Assembly: GCA_903632075.3 (NCBI GenBank)
Contig: CAHIKZ030005499.1
Location: forward strand, 2,746,001 to 2,810,000
Direction of reading: 5' to 3'
Length of the DNA stretch: 64,000 nucleotides
DNA from: Acanthosepion pharaonis
Taxonomy: Eukaryota; Mollusca; Cephalopoda; Sepiida; Sepiidae
In this document: positions 12,117 through 22,454 of the stretch, piece after piece
How the letters are laid out: each line of letters begins with the position of its first letter
Position numbering within the stretch: the first letter of the stretch is position 1
Notes under the pieces: model-generated
Told to the model about the DNA's origin: nothing
Seen by the model: the letters and a program-made list of their open reading frames with translations, nothing else
The model's database searches: none
Translations under genes and position numbers: made by a program

Positions 12117-12454
12117 AAGAAAACAATTAGATTGACCTAAGAGGAATGAATATTATTGCTATATGTAATCAAGGAGTTTCTTTTTTTGCCTTCGTTCAAT
12201 CTTAGAATAGCAAATTTTAACCCAATAATGTCCACCATCCTTCAAAAAAAACAAAGACAGTAGGCATTCATTAATGAATGGGTTAAGTAGAAACATATAA
12301 TTAATACCAGATTTTTATTTTTATAACTGATACTGGATTTTACATTTGGCATTAAGAGGCTAATTGACATTTAGTGTAAAGTTTCAAATCGTTTGACTAT
12401 CAATGTTTTGCAAAAATCACTTTGTGTTTTTATAAAATTTCCATTATAGGTAAA

Positions 12455-12950
12455 TAGCTGAAGAAATAAGAGAAACTACTCTATAAATAATATTTAAAAA
12501 CATGTAGTTATCTTATACGGTGCATTTGAGGTGAGCACAATGCAGACCCCACATTATTAATAATTTGCAAATTAGATTAGAGATTGCAAGTTAGAATATT
12601 TTAATGATATTGTGATAATTAAAATCCCCTTATGATCTCTCATTTTTTATTGTTTTATGATTAAAAACCTATATAATAAAATTATTTGCAAATAAATAAA
12701 TGAAATTACTCTATAATAGAATTTAATATACCTGGATATTTCTCTCTTAAGAAATGGAAACATTTTAATAGATGATTGGAGTGAGTTTGAATACAGACCC
12801 CACACTATTATTATTAAGTTTACAAATTGGATTGGAAGTTACTTTATTCACTAAATTAGAACATTTTAATAGTATTTCAGTAACAAAAATTTTGATGTCA
12901 TGTGCAGTTTTTACTATGTAAGAAACTCTCAATCAAAAATCAAATCATTA
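12455..12950 (+). repeat. Diverged tandem duplication, unit about 250 bp
   Basis: Both halves carry, in order, GAAATTACTCTATAA-like, GAGTGAG/GAGGTGAG, CAGACCCCACA-TATTATTA, CAAATT-GATTGGA and TTAGAA-ATTTTAAT words. The units lie directly next to each other just upstream of the zinc-finger exon. Confidence 0.6.
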
Positions 12951-13139
12951 TAATATAGATCATTATCTTTCTTAAGTGTAATATAAAGAATAAAATTATC
13001 ATCTACAAACTTTTTATGCTCAATATTTCATATCAAAAACTGATTAAAATATATGCCATATTTTTCACATTAAAAAACAACTTTGATGAATATTTTAAAT
13101 GGTATATTTTCTAATGTGATTTATTTTACAAGTAAATTT

Positions 13140-13157
13140 CTTTTTTTCATTTCTAGG
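13140..13157 (+). other. 3' splice acceptor of zinc-finger coding exon
   Basis: A pyrimidine tract ending TTTTTTTCATTTCTAG is followed by GCACTTGC, placing the exon start at 13157. The exon then carries a 28-codon upstream ORF (ATG at 13175, stop before 13265) before the main frame opens. Confidence 0.6.
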
Positions 13158-13342
13158 CACTTGCTTCCTCCTAAAATGGAAACTGCTTTTTTGAATGGAA
13201 GAAAAACGACTGAATTTTCACTCAGGAATTGTTTGATTTTTCATCATTTACTGAAAAAGTAAATGAAAAATTCTTCCACCTTCTCTCAACTCATTGGTAG
13301 AATTACATAGAAAAAAAGAAATTCTTCAAAAATGCATTATTG

Positions 13343-15925
13343 ATGATAGTTACCAATTCCATAATGAACAGAGAAGCAACTCGAAAACCTCTTGAGGTTT
13401 TGAATCTCTTCTCTGAGAGAAATTCTGAAACTGAGGATTTCCAACACAGGCTAGGGTATCAATGCTCAGAGAAGAGTCATGTTCAACTCCTGAATGTTTG
13501 CTCAACTCAAAAGCCATACAAATGTAAATTTTGCCCCAAATTATTTTCTTGCTCACAGAGGCTTGAAGCCCACACAAAATGCCATATGAAAAATCCGTTC
13601 CAGTGTCGGTTTTGTGAGCATAACTTTGAAACTGCTCATGAGCTGACAAAACATATCCAGATACACACAGACATAAACTTACTTGTGTGTGACCATTGTA
13701 ACAAGCCACAGAAATGTTACTCTTTTAACTACACAAGAAAGAATACCAGACGATACTCATGTGAAAGTTGTGGCAGATGTTTTTCCTTACAGAGTGTGCT
13801 TGTGACACATTTGCGAAGACATGTTCAGCAGAAAATATATATGTGTAACTCTTGCAAAGAGACATTCGCCTATTCTGCACAGTTTCGTTGGCATCGAACT
13901 AAGTGCAAACAAAATAGAAAGACTCCAAAGAAAGGCTTACAGAATTATTCTCCCAGTAAGATTGACCCAGCCAAAAAGGGAGCTAGCACAGTCCAAGACC
14001 AGATAGATATTAATGCCGGTTCTAGAACCAATGAGGACATTAAGGTAAACATGTCTAATTTTTTGTGTACTGCTCAAATGCAAAGAGATAATGACAGTAG
14101 TAAAAGAAGTGACCAATTTGAAAATAACAGTGAACAAGAAAACTCAAGGAATACAGAAGTAACCTTGTTTGATACAGAGAAAAATATCAAAGAAGATAAA
14201 TCTATACTTTCATCTATCATAAACCCAGAACATTTAACAAGAGACCATGATTTAAAGAATGCTGTTAACCAAATTCAAATCCAGAATACAAATTCCTACA
14301 ACAACCTCCCAAAGATGAATGAATCATGCTTGTCAAATATGAATGTTTCTTCTTTTGATTTGTTCCAAAATGATGTCAATTTTGAAACATCTGTTGTCCA
14401 TTATCCAAAAACATCTGCTAAAGAAGAGAATTTGATAGGTGAAACCTTTGAAAGTAATACAAAGACACAACCTCTCCTCAAGTGCAGCCATTGTAGCCGG
14501 ACATTCTTCTTTCAGGAAAGCCTAGACAAACACCTGAAACGTTATAATAAGACTAAAAAGCATACCTGTGAATATTGTGGGCAAACATTTACCATGACCA
14601 GCATTCTAAATGCACATATTCGAAAACACACAGGTGAAATGCCATTCAAATGTGATCTTTGTGAAATGTCATTCACTTATTCTACACAGTTGCACCGACA
14701 CAAAAAAGTTTGTAATACTTCCCTCCAAGGTCTTCAAGCTGGTGAGGGTCCTCTTGGAACCATCAAAGGATCAAAGAGTACAAACATTGGCAGTAGAAGA
14801 GGGTATCCAAATTGCAATGATAATTACGATCTTGGAATTAGTAGTACTTGTGGGTCTTTAAGTGAAGCTGAGATAAACAGTATTGCTGGGATGTTTTATG
14901 CCACACATTCAGTTCCAGCAACATCACACCACACAGGGCCTGAAATTCTCACCCCTGAATTGCCACATTTGACAAACTTTAAAGAAAACCAGAACTGTGA
15001 TTTTAATATGACACTGAAAACTACAGTAAAAACATTATCACCACAAGAAGCAAATAGTTTACATGATAATGCTGACAAAACTAACATTACATCTTCTAAA
15101 TCACATAGGAATTCTTCAATTTTCCCTGCCTTATCAGCCCAACCTCCTAAAAGCCATCTTCAGTTGCCATTGCAGCTGTCTGCATATGAAATTCCCAATA
15201 CTACAACTACACCTCTTTCTGTTCCTTCTGTAAATCCTGCTAAATCCAAATCTAGAAGAAACAATGGCTCCAAGAATAATGGTAATAATGAGAAACGCTT
15301 TCAATGCCGAAGTTGTGGCAAGTCTTTTTCTTTGGCACACAACCTCAAGCAACATGTCCGCACCCATACTGGTGAGCGGCCATTCAAATGTGATTACTGC
15401 CAGGCCAGGTTCTCAAAGTCGAGCATCCTGATTGTCCACTTGCGTAGACACACTGGAGAGAAGCCATATGGATGTAAGAACTGTCGACGTATGTTCACGC
15501 ACTTGACACAGCTGCACAGACATTTAAAAGTCTGCCGGGCTACAGGCACAGATAGTTCATACCCTACTGACTTGTCACTGTCAGATATGACTAGAGTCAT
15601 ATCCCTGGGGCCAAACAGCTTTAAGAAGTTAACTATGCCAAAACCAACAACTTCTTTTATTAATATTGACTCAAGCAAGACAAATAGCAAAGGCACTAAT
15701 GATAAATGTATTAAGAAAGGCAACAAGAAAAAGGAGAATTATGCTGTGGATAATGAGTCACCTTATGTTGCTAAACTGGCTGTTTCTTCTTCAACATCTG
15801 CCATTGATGTTAGCGATTTTCAACCTCAATTGCTGCAGTCTAATCATAACCCTAACTATTCAGTCATCTTAGACACCCAAGGTAATCTATACATGAAACC
15901 AGAAGTGAACACATTTTCTTGCTGA
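13343..15925 (+). CDS. C2H2/C2HC zinc-finger protein, single coding exon
   Basis: An 860-residue protein, probably a nuclear DNA-binding regulator. Counting from the ATG at 13343, fingers occupy 59-81, 86-108, 139-160, 167-188, then 380-401, 408-429, 436-457, and 654-675, 682-703, 710-731. An orphan CxxC lies at 116-119. The last finger of each cluster is C2HC (final ligand Cys at 188, 457, 731), and finger 380-401 has Tyr401 where the last His belongs. TGE-P linkers join the fingers of the last two clusters. Basic stretches at about 633-652 and 789-798 could be nuclear signals. Long Ser/Asn-rich linkers separate the clusters. There is no KRAB, BTB or SCAN domain. An in-frame stop at 13298 bounds the start. 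The ATG at 13364 has A at -3 and is an equally good start. Upstream exons would be non-coding. I cannot name a vertebrate orthologue. Confidence 0.9.
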   Translation: MIVTNSIMNREATRKPLEVLNLFSERNSETEDFQHRLGYQCSEKSHVQLLNVCSTQKPYKCKFCPKLFSCSQRLEAHTKCHMKNPFQCRFCEHNFETAHELTKHIQIHTDINLLVCDHCNKPQKCYSFNYTRKNTRRYSCESCGRCFSLQSVLVTHLRRHVQQKIYMCNSCKETFAYSAQFRWHRTKCKQNRKTPKKGLQNYSPSKIDPAKKGASTVQDQIDINAGSRTNEDIKVNMSNFLCTAQMQRDNDSSKRSDQFENNSEQENSRNTEVTLFDTEKNIKEDKSILSSIINPEHLTRDHDLKNAVNQIQIQNTNSYNNLPKMNESCLSNMNVSSFDLFQNDVNFETSVVHYPKTSAKEENLIGETFESNTKTQPLLKCSHCSRTFFFQESLDKHLKRYNKTKKHTCEYCGQTFTMTSILNAHIRKHTGEMPFKCDLCEMSFTYSTQLHRHKKVCNTSLQGLQAGEGPLGTIKGSKSTNIGSRRGYPNCNDNYDLGISSTCGSLSEAEINSIAGMFYATHSVPATSHHTGPEILTPELPHLTNFKENQNCDFNMTLKTTVKTLSPQEANSLHDNADKTNITSSKSHRNSSIFPALSAQPPKSHLQLPLQLSAYEIPNTTTTPLSVPSVNPAKSKSRRNNGSKNNGNNEKRFQCRSCGKSFSLAHNLKQHVRTHTGERPFKCDYCQARFSKSSILIVHLRRHTGEKPYGCKNCRRMFTHLTQLHRHLKVCRATGTDSSYPTDLSLSDMTRVISLGPNSFKKLTMPKPTTSFINIDSSKTNSKGTNDKCIKKGNKKKENYAVDNESPYVAKLAVSSSTSAIDVSDFQPQLLQSNHNPNYSVILDTQGNLYMKPEVNTFSC

Positions 15926-16600
15926 AGCCATTATTCTGTATACTTGAGACTATGGTTCTTATGTAATTTTTAACATTTATTTTTTTAGCCAGTAGATTCT
16001 CTAACCTTTTTTTTTATCTCTCCATGTTCCAACAGAATTAAAGCCTTATGACAATATCATATTGAAACAGTAAAGATTTTTTTTTTTTTTTCAGATAACA
16101 AATCAAGCTGCTTTGGGAGAATGGTTTAATTGTTGATTGGTGGGTCTCAAAATGAAAATATATTTGCTGTCAATATTATTAGTCTTAAGAAATATTGGCC
16201 CACTTATTTGCTTTGATCTCTTTTGATTAAGATTCATCTAGGTCCTCAAACAGATGAAAGATTTTTTGTCTGAAACCTTGGTGAATGCAGTTAAGCATGA
16301 TAGCAGCAGCATTGTCAGGAGCAGGCAGACTAGGTTTAAGGTTCTTACTTCTAGACCCAGGATTGTCTAATGGAACAATAGTCTAGTAAGTTAGTGTTTG
16401 TTTGTGAATTTAGTGATATAGTAATTGTAAATTCTCCTGGGCTGGAATTTAAACTCAGTGGAAACAGGGTGAACAATAATAGAGCATTACTAAATAAGAA
16501 CAAGACAAGCTATGTGTAGACATGGAGAGTGGAACAAGATTAAATTAAAAGTTCAGTTCAAATTTCCTGAAGATTACTGGATCAACAAGCAATCCTAAGA
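15926..16600 (+). other. Probable 3' UTR and flank of zinc-finger gene
   Basis: No AATAAA lies close to the stop. An ATTAAA at about 16036 is the nearest poly(A)-signal variant. No further exon seen. Confidence 0.4.
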
Positions 16601-16860
16601 AGGCTGGAGGGTACAATGGCCAAAACATGAGAATGACAACAAAGATGAGGCCAATAGTTTAAATGTAAATAGGGATAAAGGATTATTTACACTATTTATA
16701 TTCATACTATTTTCTTATTGTTGTTGGGAATTTAGTGACATAAGTTCTCCTGTGTTGGCTAGTACCGACGTACAGACAACAACAAAGATGAGGACAATAG
16801 TCCAAATATAAATAGTGTAAATAATGATAACTTATCATCCCAGAAATTCAGACAGAAAAA
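16600..16860. repeat. Three partial copies of the SINE tail, alternating strands
   Basis: Plus-strand tails ACAACAAAGATGAGG-CAATAGT...AAATAG occur at 16638-16675 and 16776-16830. Between them is an inverted fragment (about 16685-16728). The first copy also keeps GGCT...GGTACAATGGCC. They match the arms at 10.0-10.5 and 53.8-54.05 kb. Confidence 0.6.
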
Positions 16861-17403
16861 AAAAGATAAATGATGTTGTCAAGTTAATTTTTAATCCAAA
16901 TTATTTTGAACACCGAAACTCACATGGATTTTCTGTATTAAAGATCTTTGGGAAAATATCTGATACCCCAGTTGTTAATAATTTAAAAAAAAAAAAAAGG
17001 AAAATATCTTATTCATTCATGTTATGAAATTGTGAAAAGTGAGGATAACATATATTGATATAAGCATCAAACTGAACCATCAGTTTTTTTTTACTCATAT
17101 AAATCACATCTAATATTTTCAAATATTCTTTTTTAATTTAATTTGAATCTTTTACTCACATGACATAAAAATGCCCCAAATTGATGCATGGTTGGTTCTT
17201 AAGTTGAAGATTTCTTTTTAATCTCCCCAAATTGATCTATCTGTAACACTTCAAATAGATACATATACAGTTTTCATAAGTTTACATATATAATAATACA
17301 TTTTATGTTATAATAATATCCACTTTACACATATGGCATTTCTAAGAAATTGAGTTGTATCTCTTGAATTAGTTTTTAAAAAAACAGTGAGAAATCATAT
17401 ATG
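16861..17403. other. Non-coding, nothing recognised
   Basis: AT-rich; short ORF 16824-17027 not supported. Confidence 0.4.
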
Positions 17404-17405
17404 TA

Positions 17406-17529
17406 TGAGGAGGTGGTGAAAGGTTAGCCTGGCCTCTTTTCCAGATAGAATCTAATTAAATTACCAAACAGAATTTTTTTTGTGGGAAGAGAATCTTAGT
17501 CAAGCTGACAACTTTTCAGCACCTACTCA
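17406..17529. mobile_element. Mariner-type MITE
   Basis: 124 bp bounded by TA at 17404-17405 and 17530-17531. The left terminal inverted repeat reads TGAGGAGGTGGTGAAAGGTT. The right end, reversed, reads TGAGTAGGTGCTGAAAAGTT. The interior has no ORF. The same terminal sequence bounds copies near 19.16, 26.54 and 47.11 kb, and starts the longer element at 63648. Confidence 0.75.
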
Positions 17530-17753
17530 TAAATATATAATCTCCAGAAGTACTGTTATATTTTTTGTCTTTTGGTCTGAAACTCAATTACCTCTGTATG
17601 TGCACTCACATGCACATATATATAAAGGGAAGAGGCTATAGTAGTTCCAATGAGAGAAAAGTGTGTATATTAAAAAGAAGAGAGAAACCGCAAACATTTT
17701 TGGTTGTAATGTGGATTTTTTAAAAAAATATATTATGCTTTATTTGCTATAAT

Positions 17754-17796
17754 TTTGCGACACAGGTTTCTGGTTTTGTGACCTTCATCAGACAAA
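17754..17796 (-). ncRNA. Hammerhead ribozyme-like motif, best copy
   Basis: Minus strand, 5' to 3': UUUGU, then the conserved CUGAUGA core, a stem-loop with GGU pairing ACC, then GAAAC, loop CUGU, GUC, and GCAAA. UUUGU pairs with GCAAA (helix I). AC pairs with GU (a 2-bp helix III). Cleavage would fall after the GUC, between 17759 and 17758. This is the layout of the minimal type-I hammerheads described in Penelope-like elements. Against it: helix II has only 3 bp, and the first pair after CUGAUGA is A opposite A instead of the usual G-C, so this copy may be inactive. Confidence 0.45.
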
Positions 17797-18057
17797 GAGT
17801 GGATATTTCCACATATTATTAAAAGGAATTCATTTTTTCTTATTTTTTTCGATGTTAAATATTCTTGATATTAGACATTCTCTTTTTGTGTGTTAGTGAC
17901 CCAAATGTCTTCCTTGAATTGGCAGTGAAAAAGTTCTGCATGATGGGTAATAAAACAATTAAGACTGGTCCGAGAAAGGGTGAAGAGGATATCTATATTC
18001 TTATCTTTTAATGACCCCTGGGTGTTCTTAGATCTATTGCCATTTTTTTGTATTTTT

Positions 18058-18218
18058 GTCAGCATGCATGCACATATGTATATTCCCTCTCCATACATAC
18101 ATATTGTCTTATTATAAGAAATTAGTATACACACATATGCACATACATACAAACACACACTTTCTATGTTGTGTAGGGTTTGCGTGTGTGCCCGTGAGCA
18201 GTTTTGTTCTTGTTAGCA

Positions 18219-18263
<45 letters not shown>

Positions 18264-18430
18264 CAGTACGCACATGTACCCACTCTATACATACACACTG
18301 TCTTATTATAAGGAATTAGGATACACACATACATATATGCATACATACACACACTTCCCATGTTGTGTAGGGTTTGTGTGCGTGCCTGTGAGTAGTCTAT
18401 TGTTTTTGCCAATATGCGTATACATATTTT
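18058..18430 (+). repeat. Direct duplication, unit about 170 bp, with TG/TA tract
   Basis: 18062-18200 and 18262-18405 share ACTGTCTTATTATAAG, GTGTAGGGTTTG and CGTGCC-GTGAG in the same order. A (TG)n(TA)n microsatellite (18220-18260) lies between the units. ORFs on both strands here are repeat readings, not genes. Confidence 0.7.
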
Positions 18431-18713
18431 GCTCCACATATACCTGAGTGTGAGTGTAAACACATGGATTCGAGTGGTTTGACCACTGTATTTGGCCATT
18501 ATGTGTGCATGTTGTGTGCTTTTGCATGTGGGGTTATGATCTATTTAGTGCTGGTTTAAATTTGTTTATGAAGTTTTTTTCTTGTATTTGTAGATAAGTT
18601 GCAGTTTAAAGCATATATTTTAAAAAAAAAATCCACATTACAACCAAAAACGTTTGTGGTTTCTCTCTTCTTTTATATATTTCTGAATTGAAATATAAAT
18701 GGGTTAAATCTGG

Positions 18714-18925
18714 CACTGATTAAATGAGGAACAAATAGGAAAATATTTATAAATTTATCATGTTTCACTTTTATTCTAGCTTTATCAGAAATTTCTTTGG
18801 AAATGAGTTATTCAATGTCAAAACATTCTCTTCCATAACTTATTTCACATTCTGATGAAGTTAAAATAAAAGCAAAACATGATAAATTCATAAACGTTTT
18901 CATATTATCTTCCTTATTTAATCAC
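18714..18925. repeat. Foldback pair with CTGATGA/GAAAC motif
   Basis: The left arm (TGATTAAATGAGGAA...AATTTATCATGTTTC, about 18716-18765) and the inverted right arm (18856-18925) are about 80% alike by eye. The right arm carries CTGATGAAG on the plus strand (about 18851-18859). The left arm carries GAAACATGATAAA on the minus strand. Each arm is a partly decayed copy of the same hammerhead-like block. Confidence 0.5.
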
Positions 18926-19158
18926 ATACACACACATATATATATGTGTGTGTGTGTGTATATATATATTCAGCAAGGTGCAAAACATTTTTGTTGTCAA
19001 TGTGTTTCACCTTCATTAAGTAGTTAAGTAGGCATCTTCTGGTCAGAATGAAAGATCAAAACTGCAGTTATTTTTTTATTTTTGTATTAAAACTGCCAAT
19101 CTCTGCTAGACACTTTGATCTTATTTCTTCACTTTTGTTTGAATTCTATACATACACA

Positions 19159-19262
19159 CGGGTGTGTTGAAAAGTTCTTGACTTCATCAAGAATGAATAA
19201 AAAAAAATCCATTCAAATTTTTTTAAGTGGGTCAAACTAAGAAGTTTTCAGCATGCACCCAC
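19159..19262. mobile_element. Mariner-type MITE, diverged
   Basis: Left end GGGTGTGTTGAAAAGTTCTTGAC and right end, reversed, GGGTGCATGCTGAAAACTTC. The interior is AT-rich. Same family as the copies at 17406, 26536 and 47109. The flanking TA is unclear. Confidence 0.6.
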
Positions 19263-20344
19263 CCACAAACGCACACATATGTATGTATATGTCTGTATGC
19301 ATACATGCATCTGAAAATGGTTGAACTTTTGAAAAGTTATATAAAAATTGTTGTTATCAGTATTTTATGTGCAGACACTCACACCGCAGTCATTTAAAAA
19401 ATGGTTTATTTTAATGAAAGTTTACTTTTATTTTGTTGATATCAATTTTTGTGACAAAATGAATTTTGGATTCTACAAATTAGTTACAGATGACATCAAC
19501 TTCAACCAGCTTTTGAACATATTTGCCATTGAAACTTTTGAAAATATTTTCACTTATTTGCTTATTCAGCATTGAAATTCTCAAATACTAACAAAGATAT
19601 GATCTGACAAAATTAATTTTTTTGATCATCACTCAAACTTAATTTTGTTACAACTACTTTAATGACAAAGGGAAGAGGATACTGACAATTTTTCCTTATC
19701 GATATGAAGCTGAAAGATGACAACAATCCAAAAAGCCATATTGTCCTGGACACGCTCAGATCATCTTGCTTGGATACACATGTACTGTTTCTTTCATTTT
19801 TATATTTGGCTCTGTCCCAGTAGAATTGTACTTTAATGAATTCGTTTTTTATTTTTTTGTTCTATATCTTTTTACATTTTTCCTATTTGCATTTATATTT
19901 TCTATCAAATGTTTTGATTGTTATTCTTACATACTTCTTTTTTATGAATGTTTCTCTTTAAATATTGCTTTGAGTATAAGTATAAAATAAATTTCTTCGT
20001 TTTACTTCAAACAAAATCAACAACACAGTTGATGATGATCAATGTTCAAATTTATTAAAAATCAAAATTTTCTTTCTACAAAAAAAGTTTATAAAATTAT
20101 CTAAATGGCTGATTACCAGAAAGAAAAGATCTGGTGAAATGATTTTGTTTCTGGGTTGTGTTGTGTCCTATTAAGAACCTTGGAAGAGATACAGGCCTTA
20201 AAATTCATATCTTTGTTATAATTATCTAATTTCTGTATGTTTGTTTGCCTGTTAATGTCACCCAGCAAAAATGACATGTCATAGTGCAATTTTCTTATAA
20301 TCAAAATGAAAATAAATTAAACTTATATTGAAAGTTTCTTGTGT
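19263..20344. other. Non-coding, nothing recognised
   Basis: Two short ORFs (19348-19575, 19766-19990) are hydrophobic AT-rich readings without recognisable domains. Confidence 0.4.
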
Positions 20345-20825
20345 CTAGCATTTCCTATCTAAGAAATATTGTGTATTCCTGACCTGGCATCTCAACCTCA
20401 GTCACTTTCTTACCAACATAATGTGGCTTCCCTCTGTCTTTTCTACAAATATTTTCATGACAATTGACCTGATTAGCTGTTCTCCGTAGTGCCTCAAATG
20501 CATGAACTTAAGTGTACTACTAGATTGGCAACTAAGTTTCATCATTTTATTGTTGAACTAGTTAGATGCAACCATCACTTTTATTCTAATAGTTTCTTTT
20601 CTCTCACTACTCGCCTGTGGAACTCACTTTTGATTTCTACCAACAATCTTCAAAAGTTTAAATGTAACATCAATCGCCATCTTCTGTCATTCTCAGTCCT
20701 GTTCTTTTATTGCCCCTTTCCTTAATTCTCCTCACTAAAGTCTTCTCATTCTCTTTCACTCTCTGTAACTCCCAGCGTCCTAATGTCATTATCACCTTGC
20801 TTGAGGTGAAATGATTAAAAAAGAA
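20345..20825 (+). mobile_element. LINE ORF2 C-terminus and 3' UTR
   Basis: The frame 20489-20725 reads TTRLATKFHHFIVELVRCNH, then TTRLWNSL and FKCNINRHLLSF, the conserved C-terminal wording of APE-type (jockey/CR1-like) LINE ORF2 proteins. The 3' UTR follows and ends TTATCACCTTGCTTGAGGTGAAATGATTAAAAAA. It is 5'-truncated and lacks the reverse transcriptase and endonuclease. This is the cleanest 3' end of the family and the reference for the other copies here. Confidence 0.8.
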
Positions 20826-20899
20826 AAATTACTTAAAATTATAAATTGCTTTTATTTCTAAGTAGTTTTTAAGTAAGTATAAATTGACAAAAACAAGAG

Positions 20900-21110
20900 C
20901 GATAACTGCAGATCTATTAACTGCTAATTAGTCATTTTCTTAATAAGAGGAATTAAGCAATGAAGGATTATTGAACTGTTTAATTAAGCTGAGTGATAAT
21001 TAGTATTTCCACATAATTATAATATAAATTCCATAATTAGGAATTGATTTGACATTGAACAGGGGCCACTTAAAGCAGCATTTAAACAAGTATTTGTAAA
21101 TACTCACTTG
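20900..21110. promoter_or_regulatory. Candidate cis-regulatory element, homeodomain-site cluster
   Basis: About 200 bp with CTAATTAG, TTAATTAAG, ATAATTAG, CATAATTAG and many further ATTA/TAAT cores, in sequence without homopolymers or repeats, unlike its surroundings. Such clusters are typical of conserved developmental enhancers. In a genome this AT-rich the cluster could be chance, so cross-species conservation would be needed. Confidence 0.2.
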
Positions 21111-22140
21111 CTGATGGTGGAATCCAGCATAGTATTTCTCTCTCTCTCTCTCTTTCTATTAATCTTTTAATTCATTGTGTTTTTCTTTATTTAGAAAAAT
21201 GTTGGTTACCAACTATGAAATTGCTTAACATCTCGAGAAAGCCAGAGGGTACAAGGACTGAAATATAATGATAGCAACCAAGATTAGGACACTAGTTCAA
21301 TCAAATCAATCTATAAGAATAATTCTCCTCTTAAAAACTTAGACAAAAATTAACATTTGTGCTTCTAAATTTTCTCTGAATTTAACATGTCAAAATTACT
21401 CTGATTCCTCAATATCCGTTGTGTTATCAGTAAATCTAAGTAATTTCAAAATTAAGGTATTTCACTTGAACAGTTCATCAAAACTATTTCTAGAAATAAA
21501 AAAAAATTTAGGTATGCCATATTTCTTAAGTGGGGAATGCTAGAAACACAAAATTTTCAATATAACTTTAATTTATTCAAACTGGTAGTCAGTATCATCC
21601 TTTTCTTAGTTAAAGCTTTTAAAGGTAACTCCCTAAGCTACATTCAAACAAAGGCATGTGTATACTGCCTGAAAGTAACATGTAATTTTACTGTCTGCCA
21701 CTCCCATTAATCCTAGTAGATGTAAAAAGCAAATCTGGAGAGAAAAAGAAAGGCAAATCATGCAGAACTGGATATAACCAATAAATAAAATCAAACTATT
21801 CAGTGTGAGAAAATAATTTATAACAAACAAATAATAAGAAAGAAATGTATAAGTGTGGTTAGTGTGTAAAATGAAAATGTACAATTGTATAAGTTTTTTT
21901 TTTTCAAGATAGTGAAATATATCTTGTTTGTGATGGCTACGTTTTGGGAGGCATCCACACAACATCTTTGTGACCAATGTCCAGGGAGAGAAAAAAGGAT
22001 GTTGCTGTCCATTTTAATATGCCCCCATGAGTGAATGTCATTGGTTCCATGGCAGCCTAATGTAATGTCTATTTTTGTCCACAGAAATAAGAGTCACATG
22101 CAGATTTTAATTTCCACTAAACTCCACAAACTATTGTTTT
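21111..22140. other. Non-coding; one degenerate SINE-tail copy
   Basis: 21229-21300 keeps CGAGAAAGCCAGAGGGTACAAGG, CTGAAAT and AAGATTAGGACA from the SINE tail (+). Otherwise nothing is recognised. Confidence 0.4.
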
Positions 22141-22440
22141 CATCTTGATTATTATAGGTGTTGTTATAGACATTGTTTCAGTCAAGTACCCTCTGGTCAT
22201 CATCAGGTGTCCATTGTTATGGCTGATATGAGATATTTGTTGATTTCATTATTTTGTTCCAGTGATTTCAGTTCTTCTTCATTCCTTCTAAACCAGTGTA
22301 TATTATTACACTAACTGATCCAGGAATTAAACTCAATAATGTCAACATATATCCCATATCAACCAAAACAATGGACACTTGAAGATCACCAGATTGTACT
22401 TGATTAAGATGTTATGTCTATAATAATGATACATGAAATC
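22141..22440. repeat. Foldback pair with intact CUGAUGA/GAAAC/GUC core
   Basis: The left arm (22141-22260) and inverted right arm (about 22325-22430) share TGTCCATTGTTNTGG-TGATATG and AATCAAGTAC-TCTGGT. The minus strand of the left arm (22169-22206) has CUGAUGA, then GAAAC, loop AAU and GUC, so all core hammerhead residues are present. Helix II and helix I do not pair convincingly. Confidence 0.5.
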
Positions 22441-22454
22441 AAATTAGTTTACCT

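Larger units (their letters stand above)
17671..18675. mobile_element. 1-kb element with about 75-bp terminal inverted repeats
   Basis: The left end (17671-17750: AAGAAGAGAGAAACC, GGTTGTAATGTGGATTTTTT) recurs inverted at 18600-18675. TATAT abuts both outer edges (17666-17670; 18676-18680), a possible 5-bp duplication, though in AT-rich DNA. Inside are a hammerhead-like motif next to the left arm and a direct duplication of about 170 bp. No transposase ORF is present. The right arm's similarity to the left fades at about the predicted ribozyme cleavage site, which hints at a Penelope-like or retrozyme origin rather than a cut-and-paste transposon. Confidence 0.6.

Noticed and set aside
13350..15726. 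ORFs of 60-119 codons on the minus strand and in other plus frames
   Set aside because: Shadows of the zinc-finger coding frame.
18056..18527. Overlapping ORFs on both strands (75-111 codons)
   Set aside because: Low-complexity CA/TG/TA repeat within the 1-kb inverted-repeat element; no domain.
22169..22206. Calling this a functional hammerhead from its intact core residues
   Set aside because: Helices I and II do not pair acceptably in this copy; kept only as a family member.
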